A DNA stretch of 6,078 bases from Lachnoclostridium sp. UBA1434 (GTDB lineage Bacteria > Bacillota > Clostridia > Lachnospirales > Lachnospiraceae), in the NCBI GenBank assembly GCA_002329645.1, contig DCTS01000020.1, positions 7,544 to 13,621 on the forward strand, given 5' to 3'. Position numbers and translations under genes: made by a program. A model generated the notes under the pieces. It did no database searches. It was not told where the DNA came from and saw only the letters and a program-made list of their open reading frames with translations. Positions within the stretch are counted from its first letter, which is position 1. Every line of letters starts with the position of its first letter. Of the stretch, positions 1 to 5,993 are shown piece by piece.

Positions 1-333
1 GTAACCCGGCCTATTTTCCTGAGAGATGCGGTTACTGTTCTGGTATGCGGATTTTTGTTCGGCTCTGTCTTTTATCCGCTTTACTTTAAGTTTGGCATGG
101 TAAAAATGAGAATATTATATATATTTGTATTCATGATAATAATGTTTCTGCCTTCGATGATTGGCGAGTATGTGGCAAGTCATCAGGATAACTCTGCAGT
201 AAAGTATGTTAATCAATTTATTACAGATACACCCGGATGGATTATCAGGGCGCTTATATCTGCAGTTATTTTAATAGCTGTACTGACTTCCGTCTGCATC
301 TCAATGAAGATATATAGGAACAGGGAGTTTTAA
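1..333 (+). CDS. ABC-2 type transporter permease-like protein, C-terminal part (5' end outside window)
   Basis: The frame is open from base 1 and ends with TAA at 331-333, giving 110 residues, so the start lies before the window. A TTG at 55 is an internal Leu codon and not a convincing start. Visible are a hydrophobic helix at about residues 9-25, the segment PLYFKFGMVKMR, a second helix at about 33-49, a polar loop of about 27 residues, and a last helix at about 80-100 ending in the short basic tail KIYRNREF. Helix-PLYFKFG-x-x-K-x-R followed by two further helices and a charged tail resembles the C-terminal half of ABC-2 family permeases (Pfam ABC2_membrane_5 type), which pair with a separate ATPase in the cytoplasmic membrane. 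The substrate cannot be inferred, and the ATPase gene would be expected upstream, outside the window. The family call is from memory of the motif; membrane localisation is clear. Confidence 0.6.
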   Translation, partial: VTRPIFLRDAVTVLVCGFLFGSVFYPLYFKFGMVKMRILYIFVFMIIMFLPSMIGEYVASHQDNSAVKYVNQFITDTPGWIIRALISAVILIAVLTSVCISMKIYRNREF

Positions 334-351
334 GTCTTTAAGGATAGAAAG

Positions 352-394
352 AGGATATATGGCTCATGAAAATGCCATATATCCTTATTTTTAT
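352..394 (+). terminator. Intrinsic terminator after the ABC-2 permease, possibly bidirectional
   Basis: A perfect 12-bp inverted repeat (352-363 with 374-385) encloses a 10-base loop and is followed on the plus strand by TTATTTTTAT. It starts 18 bases after the permease stop codon. On the minus strand the same hairpin lies about 70 bases after the stop of the gene at 454-1557 and is followed by a looser T-rich stretch (CTTTCTATCCTT), so it may also stop that convergent transcript, less efficiently. Confidence 0.88.
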
Positions 395-453
395 CAACCG
401 ATATTAATCGGATAAATGCAGCTGTATATCACACTTTATATGTTAACATACGG

Positions 454-1557
454 TCATTGTCCTGTGTTCTGCCGGTAAATTGCCACCGCTTCCGATATGG
501 TGGAGGCATTTCCCGCCCGTATGATATCGGCAAGCTGGTCAAGCTTTTCCGGCGTAATCATTTCCTTTCCAAGCAGGGGCTCATAATCGCTTGCAAACCT
601 TATTGTAAGAACCTTGATTTTATCCGCAAGCTCCGATATCTCCTTGTTTAGCCTGTCGTGCTCTGCTCTAAGATTCTCAAGCTTTTCCCTGTGTTTCTCC
701 TTAATTTCGGATGTAATAAGATTGCTTGTGGTGTTCTCAAATGTCAGCAGTGCATCCTTCTTCTTTTCAACAATCTCTGCTTCCTCCCCGCCAAGCTTTG
801 TAAGCTCCTCATCAAAGCTCTCAAGGCCGTATGTGCTTTCATCCCTGTCGTTCCTGATGTGCTTGCTTATTTCATTTATTTTCTTATTGTTTGTTCTTAT
901 CTTCTCCCTTAAGGCACGTACCTGCTTCAAGCCGTCCGGATGCTTGTCCTTGGTATGGTTACCTATAAGGATGTATAGCCCTCCGAATACTATAACCGTA
1001 ATAATATATATTAATATAAGGTAAATTATCTTCTCTTCCGGCAGCAGGAAGAAATAAATGCCGCAGGGTATGATAAGCAGTGTAACAAGCAGCGTACACA
1101 GTATCATTATTATATCCCTGAAGTATCTGGGGTAATACAGGGCATAATAATAAGCCGTATTGCAGTATCGGGGAATATGATTTTGCCTGAATACAGCCTT
1201 GGTCTCAAGCTTAAGCCTTGTGTTCTCTTCATTCAGGGAAGCTGTCTCTTCGCTGATCCTCTCGGACACCTTCATGTTTTTTCTCTTGTCCCTCTTATCC
1301 CTGATCTTTCTTATCTGGGCAGCAGTCCTTGAAAGCTGCTTGTCAAAGGTCTCTTCTATCTCCTGCCTGCGCTTTTTTAAAGTGGAGGATATCTCATCCG
1401 ACATATCCTTCTCAGCACTATTAATGCTCTTCTCAAGCTTCTGCTCCTCGGCAGAAATTTTGGCATAATCAGCCTGATAGCCGTTCAGCTCTATCAGTTG
1501 TTCCTTTATCTCATTCAGTTTATCTGCGCCGCCGGCTAAAATATTATTCCCATCCAT
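454..1557 (-). CDS. Coiled-coil protein with a central two-helix membrane hairpin, function unknown
   Basis: This 367-residue protein is not recognised as a named family. Residues 12-125 are highly charged, Glu/Lys/Arg-rich and heptad-like, as expected of a long coiled coil with a strongly basic patch (RKIRDKRDKRKNMK, about 83-96). A Tyr-rich segment (131-145) leads into two hydrophobic helices at about 148-172 and 176-198 separated by LPEEK. Residues 205-318 form a second charged helical region. The tail contains AGNASTISEAVAIY (348-361). No signal peptide is present, so both coiled coils should lie in the cytoplasm with a membrane hairpin between them. The start ATG (1555-1557) is preceded by GGGGG seven bases upstream, a usable ribosome site. 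The gene lies 92 bases downstream of another membrane protein gene on the same strand and may be co-transcribed with it. A structural or scaffolding role at the membrane is only inference. Confidence 0.85.
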   Translation of the reverse strand: MDGNNILAGGADKLNEIKEQLIELNGYQADYAKISAEEQKLEKSINSAEKDMSDEISSTLKKRRQEIEETFDKQLSRTAAQIRKIRDKRDKRKNMKVSERISEETASLNEENTRLKLETKAVFRQNHIPRYCNTAYYYALYYPRYFRDIIMILCTLLVTLLIIPCGIYFFLLPEEKIIYLILIYIITVIVFGGLYILIGNHTKDKHPDGLKQVRALREKIRTNNKKINEISKHIRNDRDESTYGLESFDEELTKLGGEEAEIVEKKKDALLTFENTTSNLITSEIKEKHREKLENLRAEHDRLNKEISELADKIKVLTIRFASDYEPLLGKEMITPEKLDQLADIIRAGNASTISEAVAIYRQNTGQ

Positions 1558-1604
1558 GACGATACCCCCATAAGTGTATTAGTGATCATCTCATTCTGCT
1601 CAAT

Positions 1605-1640
1605 TAAGCCTTGTCAAACCGCATGTTCAGGCAAGGCTTA
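1605..1640 (-). other. Hairpin between the two minus-strand membrane protein genes
   Basis: TAAGCCTTG (1605-1613) and CAAGGCTTA (1632-1640) are a perfect 9-bp inverted repeat with an 18-base loop. It begins 9 bases after the stop codon of the gene at 1650-1991 and about 50 bases before the next start. On the minus strand it is followed by AATTGAGCAG, not a T-run, so it is a poor intrinsic terminator. It could be a partial terminator or an mRNA-stabilising or processing hairpin that sets the relative output of the two genes. Confidence 0.45.
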
Positions 1641-1649
1641 TTATGTATA

Positions 1650-1991
1650 CTATATAAGCAGGCTTGCCATAATAAGCACCAGACCTGCAAATCCCGTTAT
1701 GGACAAAAACTTAAAGCTCTTGTCCCTGGACTCAAAATCTTCCTTGGCGCTCTCACCAAAGGACTTCTCGGAAACGCTTCTTGACTGCAGATATGTAACA
1801 TTTGTGGTCGTATTCAAATTGCCCACAACCGACAGCATTCCTAAAACAGCACATATAATGCCCGCATATTGAAGTGTCTCGGCAAAAGCCATACCTGTTG
1901 CCTTGGAGATAGCATAGGATGCCAATCCGACTACTATAAGCGTGATTGAAATATATATTATGTACTTTATAAGCCATCTCACTATCTTCAT
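1650..1991 (-). CDS. Small three-helix membrane protein, function unknown
   Basis: This 113-residue protein is not a family I recognise. It has a basic N-terminus (MKIVRWLIKY) leading into a hydrophobic helix at about 6-27, a second at about 38-57, a hydrophilic loop of about 37 residues (58-94) rich in Ser, Thr, Asn, Glu and Lys, and a third helix at about 95-113 running to the C-terminus. The positive N-terminus suggests it starts inside the cell, which would place the hydrophilic loop outside if the second helix does not span, or inside if both span; topology is unresolved. The ATG at 1989-1991 is supported by AGGGGAG at 1996-2002, four bases upstream. The gene is first in a minus-strand unit with its own candidate promoter and is followed by the coiled-coil membrane protein, so the two may act together. 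No catalytic motif is seen. Confidence 0.8.
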   Translation of the reverse strand: MKIVRWLIKYIIYISITLIVVGLASYAISKATGMAFAETLQYAGIICAVLGMLSVVGNLNTTTNVTYLQSRSVSEKSFGESAKEDFESRDKSFKFLSITGFAGLVLIMASLLI

Positions 1992-2058
1992 AATGCTCCC
2001 CTGACTTGTTATATGGGTTATATTATGCCAAATCTGCCACTACCTGCTTCGTTCTTTT

Positions 2059-2064
2059 ATTATA
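2059..2064 (-). promoter_or_regulatory. Candidate -10 element for the 1650-1991 / 454-1557 unit
   Basis: The minus strand reads TATAAT exactly at 2064-2059, about 67 bases before the ATG at 1991. The hexamer 17 bases upstream (ATGTAT, 2082-2087) is a poor -35 and there is no TGn extension, so this rests on the -10 alone. It lies between the recR terminator and the first gene of the unit, where a promoter is needed. Confidence 0.4.
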
Positions 2065-2156
2065 CACCATGTAGCCCATAAATACATTTACTTTTTGTAC
2101 TTTTCCTGATGCAAAATACATCAATTTCTCACATTGTACCTCAAATATGTAATCCT

Positions 2157-2198
2157 AAAAAAACCATAGTTCCAAGATAAATACCTTTTCCCTATGGT
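2157..2198 (-). terminator. Intrinsic terminator of the dnaX-ybaB-recR operon
   Basis: On the minus strand ACCATAG (2198-2192) pairs with CTATGGT (2169-2163), followed by six further T (2162-2157). The 22-base interior holds a nested pairing, AAGGT with ATCTT around the loop ATTT (one G-U pair), so the RNA can form a long interrupted hairpin. It begins about 25 bases after the recR stop codon, in the right place and orientation to end the operon. Confidence 0.82.
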
Positions 2199-2222
2199 CT
2201 CCTGAAACACATATTTACTTTA

Positions 2223-2819
2223 TTATAACAGCACTCTTCCTTCTAAGGCCCTTAACAGCGTGACCTCGTCAATATATTCAAGATCGCCTCCCACGGGAAT
2301 TCCGCTTGCAATACGGCTGACCTTGATACCGGCAGGCTTGATAAGCTTGCTTATATACATGGCAGTTGCTTCCCCCTCAAGGCTTGAGTTGGTGGCGATA
2401 ATCACCTCATCCACATCGCCCTGCAGGCGCTGCATAAGCTCCTTGAGCTTGATATCCCCGGGTCCTATTCCAAGCATCGGGGATATGGCGCCATGGAGCA
2501 CATGATACACACCGTCGTATTTGCCGGTCTTTTCATATGCCGCAAGATCCCTCGGGTTCTCCACAACCATTATCTGACGCTTGTTCCTGCCGGGTGAAGA
2601 ACATATCGGACATACCTCCCTGTCCGTCAGGGTAAGACACTCCTTACAGTACCTTATATTCTTCTTGGCATCAACTATGGATGATGACAGACTCTCGACC
2701 TGATCCTCAGGCATATTTATTATATGAAAAGCAAGCCTCTGAGCTGTTTTCACACCTATGCCGGGAAGCCTCGACAACTCCTCTATTAACTTGCTTATTT
2801 GACTGCTGTAATATTCCAT
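2223..2819 (-). CDS. recR: Recombination mediator protein RecR
   Basis: RecR works with RecO and RecF to displace single-strand binding protein and load RecA at gaps and stalled forks. The protein is 198 residues, the normal RecR length, and complete. In order it has the N-terminal helix-hairpin-helix with LPGIGVKTAQRLAF (18-31), a four-cysteine zinc site (C58, C61, C70, C73), a Toprim domain beginning IMVVENPRDL (acidic E87) and continuing through TNSSLEGEAT (143-152), and the conserved C-terminal GIPVGGDLEYIDEVTL (173-188). The start ATG (2817-2819) shares one base with the TGA stop of ybaB. The only good Shine-Dalgarno match, GGAGG, sits 12 bases upstream inside the last ybaB codons, so translation is probably coupled to that of ybaB. 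It is the last gene before the terminator. Identification is secure. Confidence 0.98.
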   Translation of the reverse strand: MEYYSSQISKLIEELSRLPGIGVKTAQRLAFHIINMPEDQVESLSSSIVDAKKNIRYCKECLTLTDREVCPICSSPGRNKRQIMVVENPRDLAAYEKTGKYDGVYHVLHGAISPMLGIGPGDIKLKELMQRLQGDVDEVIIATNSSLEGEATAMYISKLIKPAGIKVSRIASGIPVGGDLEYIDEVTLLRALEGRVLL

Positions 2820-3181
2820 CAGAAAGGAAAACCTCCAAGTCCTCCGAACCCGCCTAAACCACCGGTAATCTGTCCCATAACTTCGGATGATTCCTCTTCC
2901 ATCTTTCGCAAGGCTTCGTTAGTTGCCGCAACTATAAGATCCTCCAGCATCTCAATATCATCAGGATCAACAACCTCCTGTGACAGCTTAACGGATACAA
3001 TTTCCTTCTTGCCGTTTACCGTAACTGTAACAGCCTGGCCGCCTGCGCTTGCCTCCCATGTTTTATTCTCAAGCTCCCTGGTTTTTTCCTCCATCTGCTT
3101 TTGCATACGCTGAGCCTGCTTCATCAGGTTGTTCATGTTCCCCGGGATGCCTCCGCCGGGAAAGCCGCCTTTTTTACCCAT
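2819..3181 (-). CDS. ybaB: YbaB/EbfC family nucleoid-associated DNA-binding protein
   Basis: YbaB/EbfC proteins form tweezer-shaped homodimers that bind DNA and associate with the nucleoid; the gene is typically found between dnaX and recR, as here. From the chosen start the protein has 120 residues: a Gly-rich head (GKKGGFPGGGIPG), a Met/Gln/Lys-rich helix (about 16-42) with NNLMKQAQRMQKQM, a beta-sheet core VTVTVNGKKEIVSVKL (51-66), and the signature VDPDDIEMLEDLIVAATNEAL (71-91). The tail repeats GGLGGF twice and ends in PF. The frame is open to an ATG at 3199, but that codon has no ribosome site, whereas the ATG at 3181 has AAGGAG (3190-3195) eight bases upstream, so I start there. It lies 67 bases after dnaX and its stop overlaps the recR start by one base. 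Confidence 0.95.
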   Translation of the reverse strand: MGKKGGFPGGGIPGNMNNLMKQAQRMQKQMEEKTRELENKTWEASAGGQAVTVTVNGKKEIVSVKLSQEVVDPDDIEMLEDLIVAATNEALRKMEEESSEVMGQITGGLGGFGGLGGFPF

Positions 3182-3189
3182 GTGTTCTG

Positions 3190-3195
3190 CTCCTT
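3190..3195 (-). promoter_or_regulatory. Ribosome binding site fixing the ybaB start
   Basis: AAGGAG on the minus strand, eight bases before the ATG at 3181. It overlaps the codons that would follow the longer alternative start at 3199, which argues that the longer form is not made. Confidence 0.85.
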
Positions 3196-3248
3196 TCATT
3201 GTTCAATAAACTTTATATCATGGCAAAACCAGCTTAAATTTTAAGACT

Positions 3249-4844
3249 CTACTCAAATTGTATCGGCATATTAACCAGCTTGGTGATATCGGGGACATCC
3301 TCCATAGCTTCCTTATCCTTATCCAACAGCTTGACCCTGACCTGCACCTGCTTATTTATTCTCCGTGCTATGGTATCCTTAATCAGGTTCATATGCTCCT
3401 CGCTGTTAATTATGACCTTATCAAATTCATCCGAAACCACAATTAACAGGCCATACTCCAAATCAGTGCTCAGTGTGGCCTTCTGAAGCACTGTAGCCAG
3501 GGCAGGAGCCTTCCTGCCAATCTGGCTGATTATGTTCTTCCACTCACTTGCGGCCGCCTTAATATCCTCCGGCAAGGCTTCGGGCAGGATAACTTGCTTC
3601 TCCTTCTCAAGTCCGGGTTCAGACCCGGCTTTAAGCTTAGACTCCGCCTTGTCTGAAGCAGGAGCTGCTGCACCTGCTGCCGGCAGACCTTTATTTATCT
3701 TATCCTCAAGAATGCGCAGCCTGTCTAATACAGATTCATAATTAGTCTCCATCTCAGGCCTGCATAGCTTTATGAGCGCCACTTCCACCAGAATTCTCTT
3801 TCTTGAAGCGTATTTTACCTGTGCGGATAATTCCGAAAGCACCCTTATATATCTTATCAGAGTCTGCTCCTCAACATTCTCTGCTTCCTGCTTAAGCAGG
3901 GTCAGGTTTTCACTTGACACCTCCGTAATAATATCGGAGGCCTCACCCATGGTCTTAATGAGCAGCAGATTCCTTAAGTACCATGTGAAATCCACTGTGA
4001 ATTGTCCAAGCTCCCTGCCGCTTACCTCGGCAGCATCGATAATTCTTATGCATTCAGGAACATCCTGGTTAAGTACTGCACGGAGCAGCCCGGCAAATAC
4101 CTCCGTATCCACGGTCCCCAGAATATCAAGCACCTTGTCATAGGTAATCCTGCTGTCCATGTAAAAGGAAATGCACTGATCCATCAGGCTTAAGGCATCC
4201 CTCATAGAGCCGTCGGCCATTCGGGCAACATACCTTAAGGCCTTATCCTCGGCGTCGATATTCTCCTGCTGCATCAGCTCCTTAAGTCTTTCTGCAATGG
4301 TATTCGCAGACAGCCTCTTAAAATCATATCTCTGGCAGCGGGAAAGTATCGTCAGCGGTATTTTATGAACCTCGGTTGTGGCAAGTATGAATATTACGTA
4401 GGAAGGCGGTTCTTCTATAGTCTTTAAAAGTGCATTGAATGCACCAGTAGAAAGCATATGAACCTCATCGATAATATACACCTTGTATTTTCCTTCGGTG
4501 GGCGAATATCTAACCTCATCAACAATCTCACGCACATTATCGACGCCGTTATTGGAGGCGGCGTCTATCTCTATCACATTCATTGAGGACTGTGCCGATA
4601 TGCTCCTGCACATTGCACACTCGTTGCAGGGATCCCCGTCCACAGGGTGCTCGCAGTTCACAGCCCTGGCAAGCAGCTTGGCAACCGTAGTTTTGCCCGT
4701 TCCCCTTGTCCCGGTAAAAAGATAAGCATGCCCTATCCTGCCTGCTTTTAATTGATTCCTCAGGGTTGTAACTATATGCTCCTGGCCTTTCACATCATTA
4801 AAATTATCAGGCCTGAATTTCCTGTAAAGGGCCGTATATGACAT
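3249..4844 (-). CDS. dnaX: DNA polymerase III subunit gamma/tau (clamp loader)
   Basis: DnaX is the ATPase of the clamp loader that opens the beta clamp onto primed DNA; the tau form also ties the loader to polymerase and helicase. From the chosen start it has 531 residues, slightly shorter than many Firmicutes homologues. It shows the conserved start SYTALYRKFRP, Walker A GTRGTGKT (45-52), four zinc-binding cysteines (C64, C73, C76, C79), Walker B YIIDEVH (123-129), sensor 1 LATTE (154-158), the SRC motif (168-170), then domain III, an Ala/Pro/Lys/Glu-rich linker (about 385-425) and a C-terminal domain ending in PIQFE. The frame is open to 4889, but AGGAGG at 4854-4859 lies nine bases before the ATG at 4844, while the ATG at 4850 is only three bases from it. 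It is 47 bases after the HD-GYP gene and should share its promoter. No E. coli-type slippery heptamer is seen in the linker, so a separate gamma form is not predicted. Confidence 0.98.
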   Translation of the reverse strand: MSYTALYRKFRPDNFNDVKGQEHIVTTLRNQLKAGRIGHAYLFTGTRGTGKTTVAKLLARAVNCEHPVDGDPCNECAMCRSISAQSSMNVIEIDAASNNGVDNVREIVDEVRYSPTEGKYKVYIIDEVHMLSTGAFNALLKTIEEPPSYVIFILATTEVHKIPLTILSRCQRYDFKRLSANTIAERLKELMQQENIDAEDKALRYVARMADGSMRDALSLMDQCISFYMDSRITYDKVLDILGTVDTEVFAGLLRAVLNQDVPECIRIIDAAEVSGRELGQFTVDFTWYLRNLLLIKTMGEASDIITEVSSENLTLLKQEAENVEEQTLIRYIRVLSELSAQVKYASRKRILVEVALIKLCRPEMETNYESVLDRLRILEDKINKGLPAAGAAAPASDKAESKLKAGSEPGLEKEKQVILPEALPEDIKAAASEWKNIISQIGRKAPALATVLQKATLSTDLEYGLLIVVSDEFDKVIINSEEHMNLIKDTIARRINKQVQVRVKLLDKDKEAMEDVPDITKLVNMPIQFE

Positions 4845-4853
4845 ATGCATATT

Positions 4854-4859
4854 CCTCCT
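4854..4859 (-). promoter_or_regulatory. Ribosome binding site fixing the dnaX start
   Basis: Perfect AGGAGG on the minus strand, nine bases before the ATG at 4844 that begins the family-typical MSYTALYRKFRP. The upstream ATGs at 4850 and 4889 are three bases after it and before it respectively, so neither can use it well. Confidence 0.88.
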
Positions 4860-4891
4860 AAAGCTATCCGATACCTTGGCCGGCATCAATA

Positions 4892-5935
4892 TCAGCAGGC
4901 ATTTCCGTTTCTGGAATTAAGCAGCTGCTTAAGCTTGTCCGTAATACTTAAGAATACCTCAACAAGGCTGGGATCAAACAAGCTTCCCTTGCCTTCGCAT
5001 ATTATTTCCATAGCCTTTTCATGGGAAAATGCCTCCTTATAAGTACGCCGGGATGTAAGTGCATCATAGACATCTACTATGGCAAGAATTCTGGCATAAA
5101 AAGGTATCTCCTCGCCCTTTAACCCGTTAGGGTATCCGGTTCCGTCCCATCTTTCATGATGACAGTATGCAAGATCCCTTGCAAGCAGAAGAAGTCTTGA
5201 CTCTCCGGTCTCCTTCATTATTTTTTCGAAGGTTTCCTTCCCCAATATGGTATGTGTTTTCATATATTCAAATTCATCAGAATTGAGAGAAGATGCTTTC
5301 CTTAGAATATCGTCGTTAATCCCGATCTTTCCGATGTCATGCAGGGGAACCGAACGTATCAGATCCCTGATATCACCCCGGGCAACCCTGTCTTTATACT
5401 CCTCCCTGCCCATTATCTCTTCAAGCAGAAGCTTAAAATACGCTGTGGTATTCTTCAGGTGTCCGCCAGTGGTCAGGTCCCGGCATTCCACCAGCTCAGC
5501 TATACTTACAGATATAGCGTCCCGGCTTTTCATGAATTCATAATCAGCTTCACGGTAATCATTAAGCTCAAGGTAATTTGCCGCTCTTTTCATCAGTAAT
5601 TCCGGAGCCGTAGGCTTAATCAGGATATCCTCAGCGCCATCCTCAAGCAGAGGAAGCAGGCCCACAAGCTGTTCCTGCATTGCCATTATGATTATCGGAA
5701 TGCTTATACTGCCAAGGCGGCGCCTTATCATGTCAAGAGTATCAAGGCATCCAGCATAATCAAGATCCATTATCACAAGGTCCGGTTTCTCGTCTGATAA
5801 AATACTTTCCGCACTCAAAACAGAATCTGCCATGGCTAATCTATATGCACGGGCTAATGATTTATTAACCGATTGAATAACCACCGTGTCTTTTGTCACA
5901 ACCAAAATCTTTTTTCTATAGTCCCTCATTATCAT
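4892..5935 (-). CDS. Response-regulator-like HD-GYP phosphodiesterase (probable cyclic di-GMP hydrolase)
   Basis: The 347-residue protein has an N-terminal receiver domain (about 8-122) and a C-terminal HD-GYP domain (about 140-335). HD-GYP enzymes hydrolyse cyclic di-GMP to pGpG or GMP. The metal-binding set is complete: H159, H199-D200 in PLHDIGKIGI, H228, H259-H260 in HHERWDGTGYP, and D288 in IVDVYDALTSRR; the GYP motif is at 267-269. The receiver keeps the acceptor Asp (D57, VIMDLD) and the Lys (K107, ILIKP), but the usual acidic pair reads T14-K15 (ILVVTKD) and the switch Thr/Ser is A85, so normal phosphorylation signalling is doubtful. No membrane segment is seen, so it is cytoplasmic. 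The ATG at 5935 follows GGGG by about four bases; an ATG two codons in (5929) is a possible alternative. It is the first gene after a good promoter and is followed by dnaX. Confidence 0.93.
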   Translation of the reverse strand: MIMRDYRKKILVVTKDTVVIQSVNKSLARAYRLAMADSVLSAESILSDEKPDLVIMDLDYAGCLDTLDMIRRRLGSISIPIIIMAMQEQLVGLLPLLEDGAEDILIKPTAPELLMKRAANYLELNDYREADYEFMKSRDAISVSIAELVECRDLTTGGHLKNTTAYFKLLLEEIMGREEYKDRVARGDIRDLIRSVPLHDIGKIGINDDILRKASSLNSDEFEYMKTHTILGKETFEKIMKETGESRLLLLARDLAYCHHERWDGTGYPNGLKGEEIPFYARILAIVDVYDALTSRRTYKEAFSHEKAMEIICEGKGSLFDPSLVEVFLSITDKLKQLLNSRNGNAC

Positions 5936-5964
5936 TTATCCCCAGGTTCATCTTATCTTTTGTC

Positions 5965-5993
5965 ATTATATCATTACGGTATTTTAAAATCAA
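5965..5993 (-). promoter_or_regulatory. Sigma-A type promoter for the HD-GYP-dnaX-ybaB-recR operon
   Basis: The minus strand carries TTGATT (5993-5988), a 17-base spacer and a perfect TATAAT (5970-5965). The -35 matches consensus at four of six positions. Transcription would start near 5957-5959, leaving a leader of roughly 22-25 bases, too short for a riboswitch. The -35 and spacer overlap the end of the possible upstream gene. Confidence 0.72.

Noticed and set aside
397..412. Small hairpin CCGAT-ATTA-ATCGG as a separate terminator
   Set aside because: A 5-bp stem with no T-run on either strand; the 12-bp terminator beside it explains the region.
439..450. Perfect 12-base palindrome TATGTTAACATA just after the stop of the coiled-coil gene, as a possible operator
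   Set aside because: A 12-base palindrome is expected about once or twice by chance in 6 kb, and the site is at a gene's 3' end and not near a promoter.
614..1024. Long plus-strand open frame opposite the coiled-coil gene
   Set aside because: It is a Ser/Leu/Phe-rich antisense shadow of Glu/Lys-rich helical codons, with no ribosome site; other plus-strand frames between 457 and 5600 are of the same kind.
3182..3199. Longer ybaB starting at 3199 (6 extra residues)
   Set aside because: No Shine-Dalgarno precedes 3199, and the extra codons themselves contain the AAGGAG that serves the ATG at 3181.
3200..3248. Internal promoter for ybaB-recR (TTGCCA near 3220-3225 on the minus strand)
   Set aside because: TTGCCA resembles a -35, but no -10 lies at 16-18 bases; the nearest TATAAA is only a few bases away.
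4845..4889. Longer dnaX starting at 4889 (15 extra residues)
   Set aside because: The extra residues do not resemble DnaX, and AGGAGG is placed ideally for the ATG at 4844, which begins the family-typical MSYTALYRKFRP.
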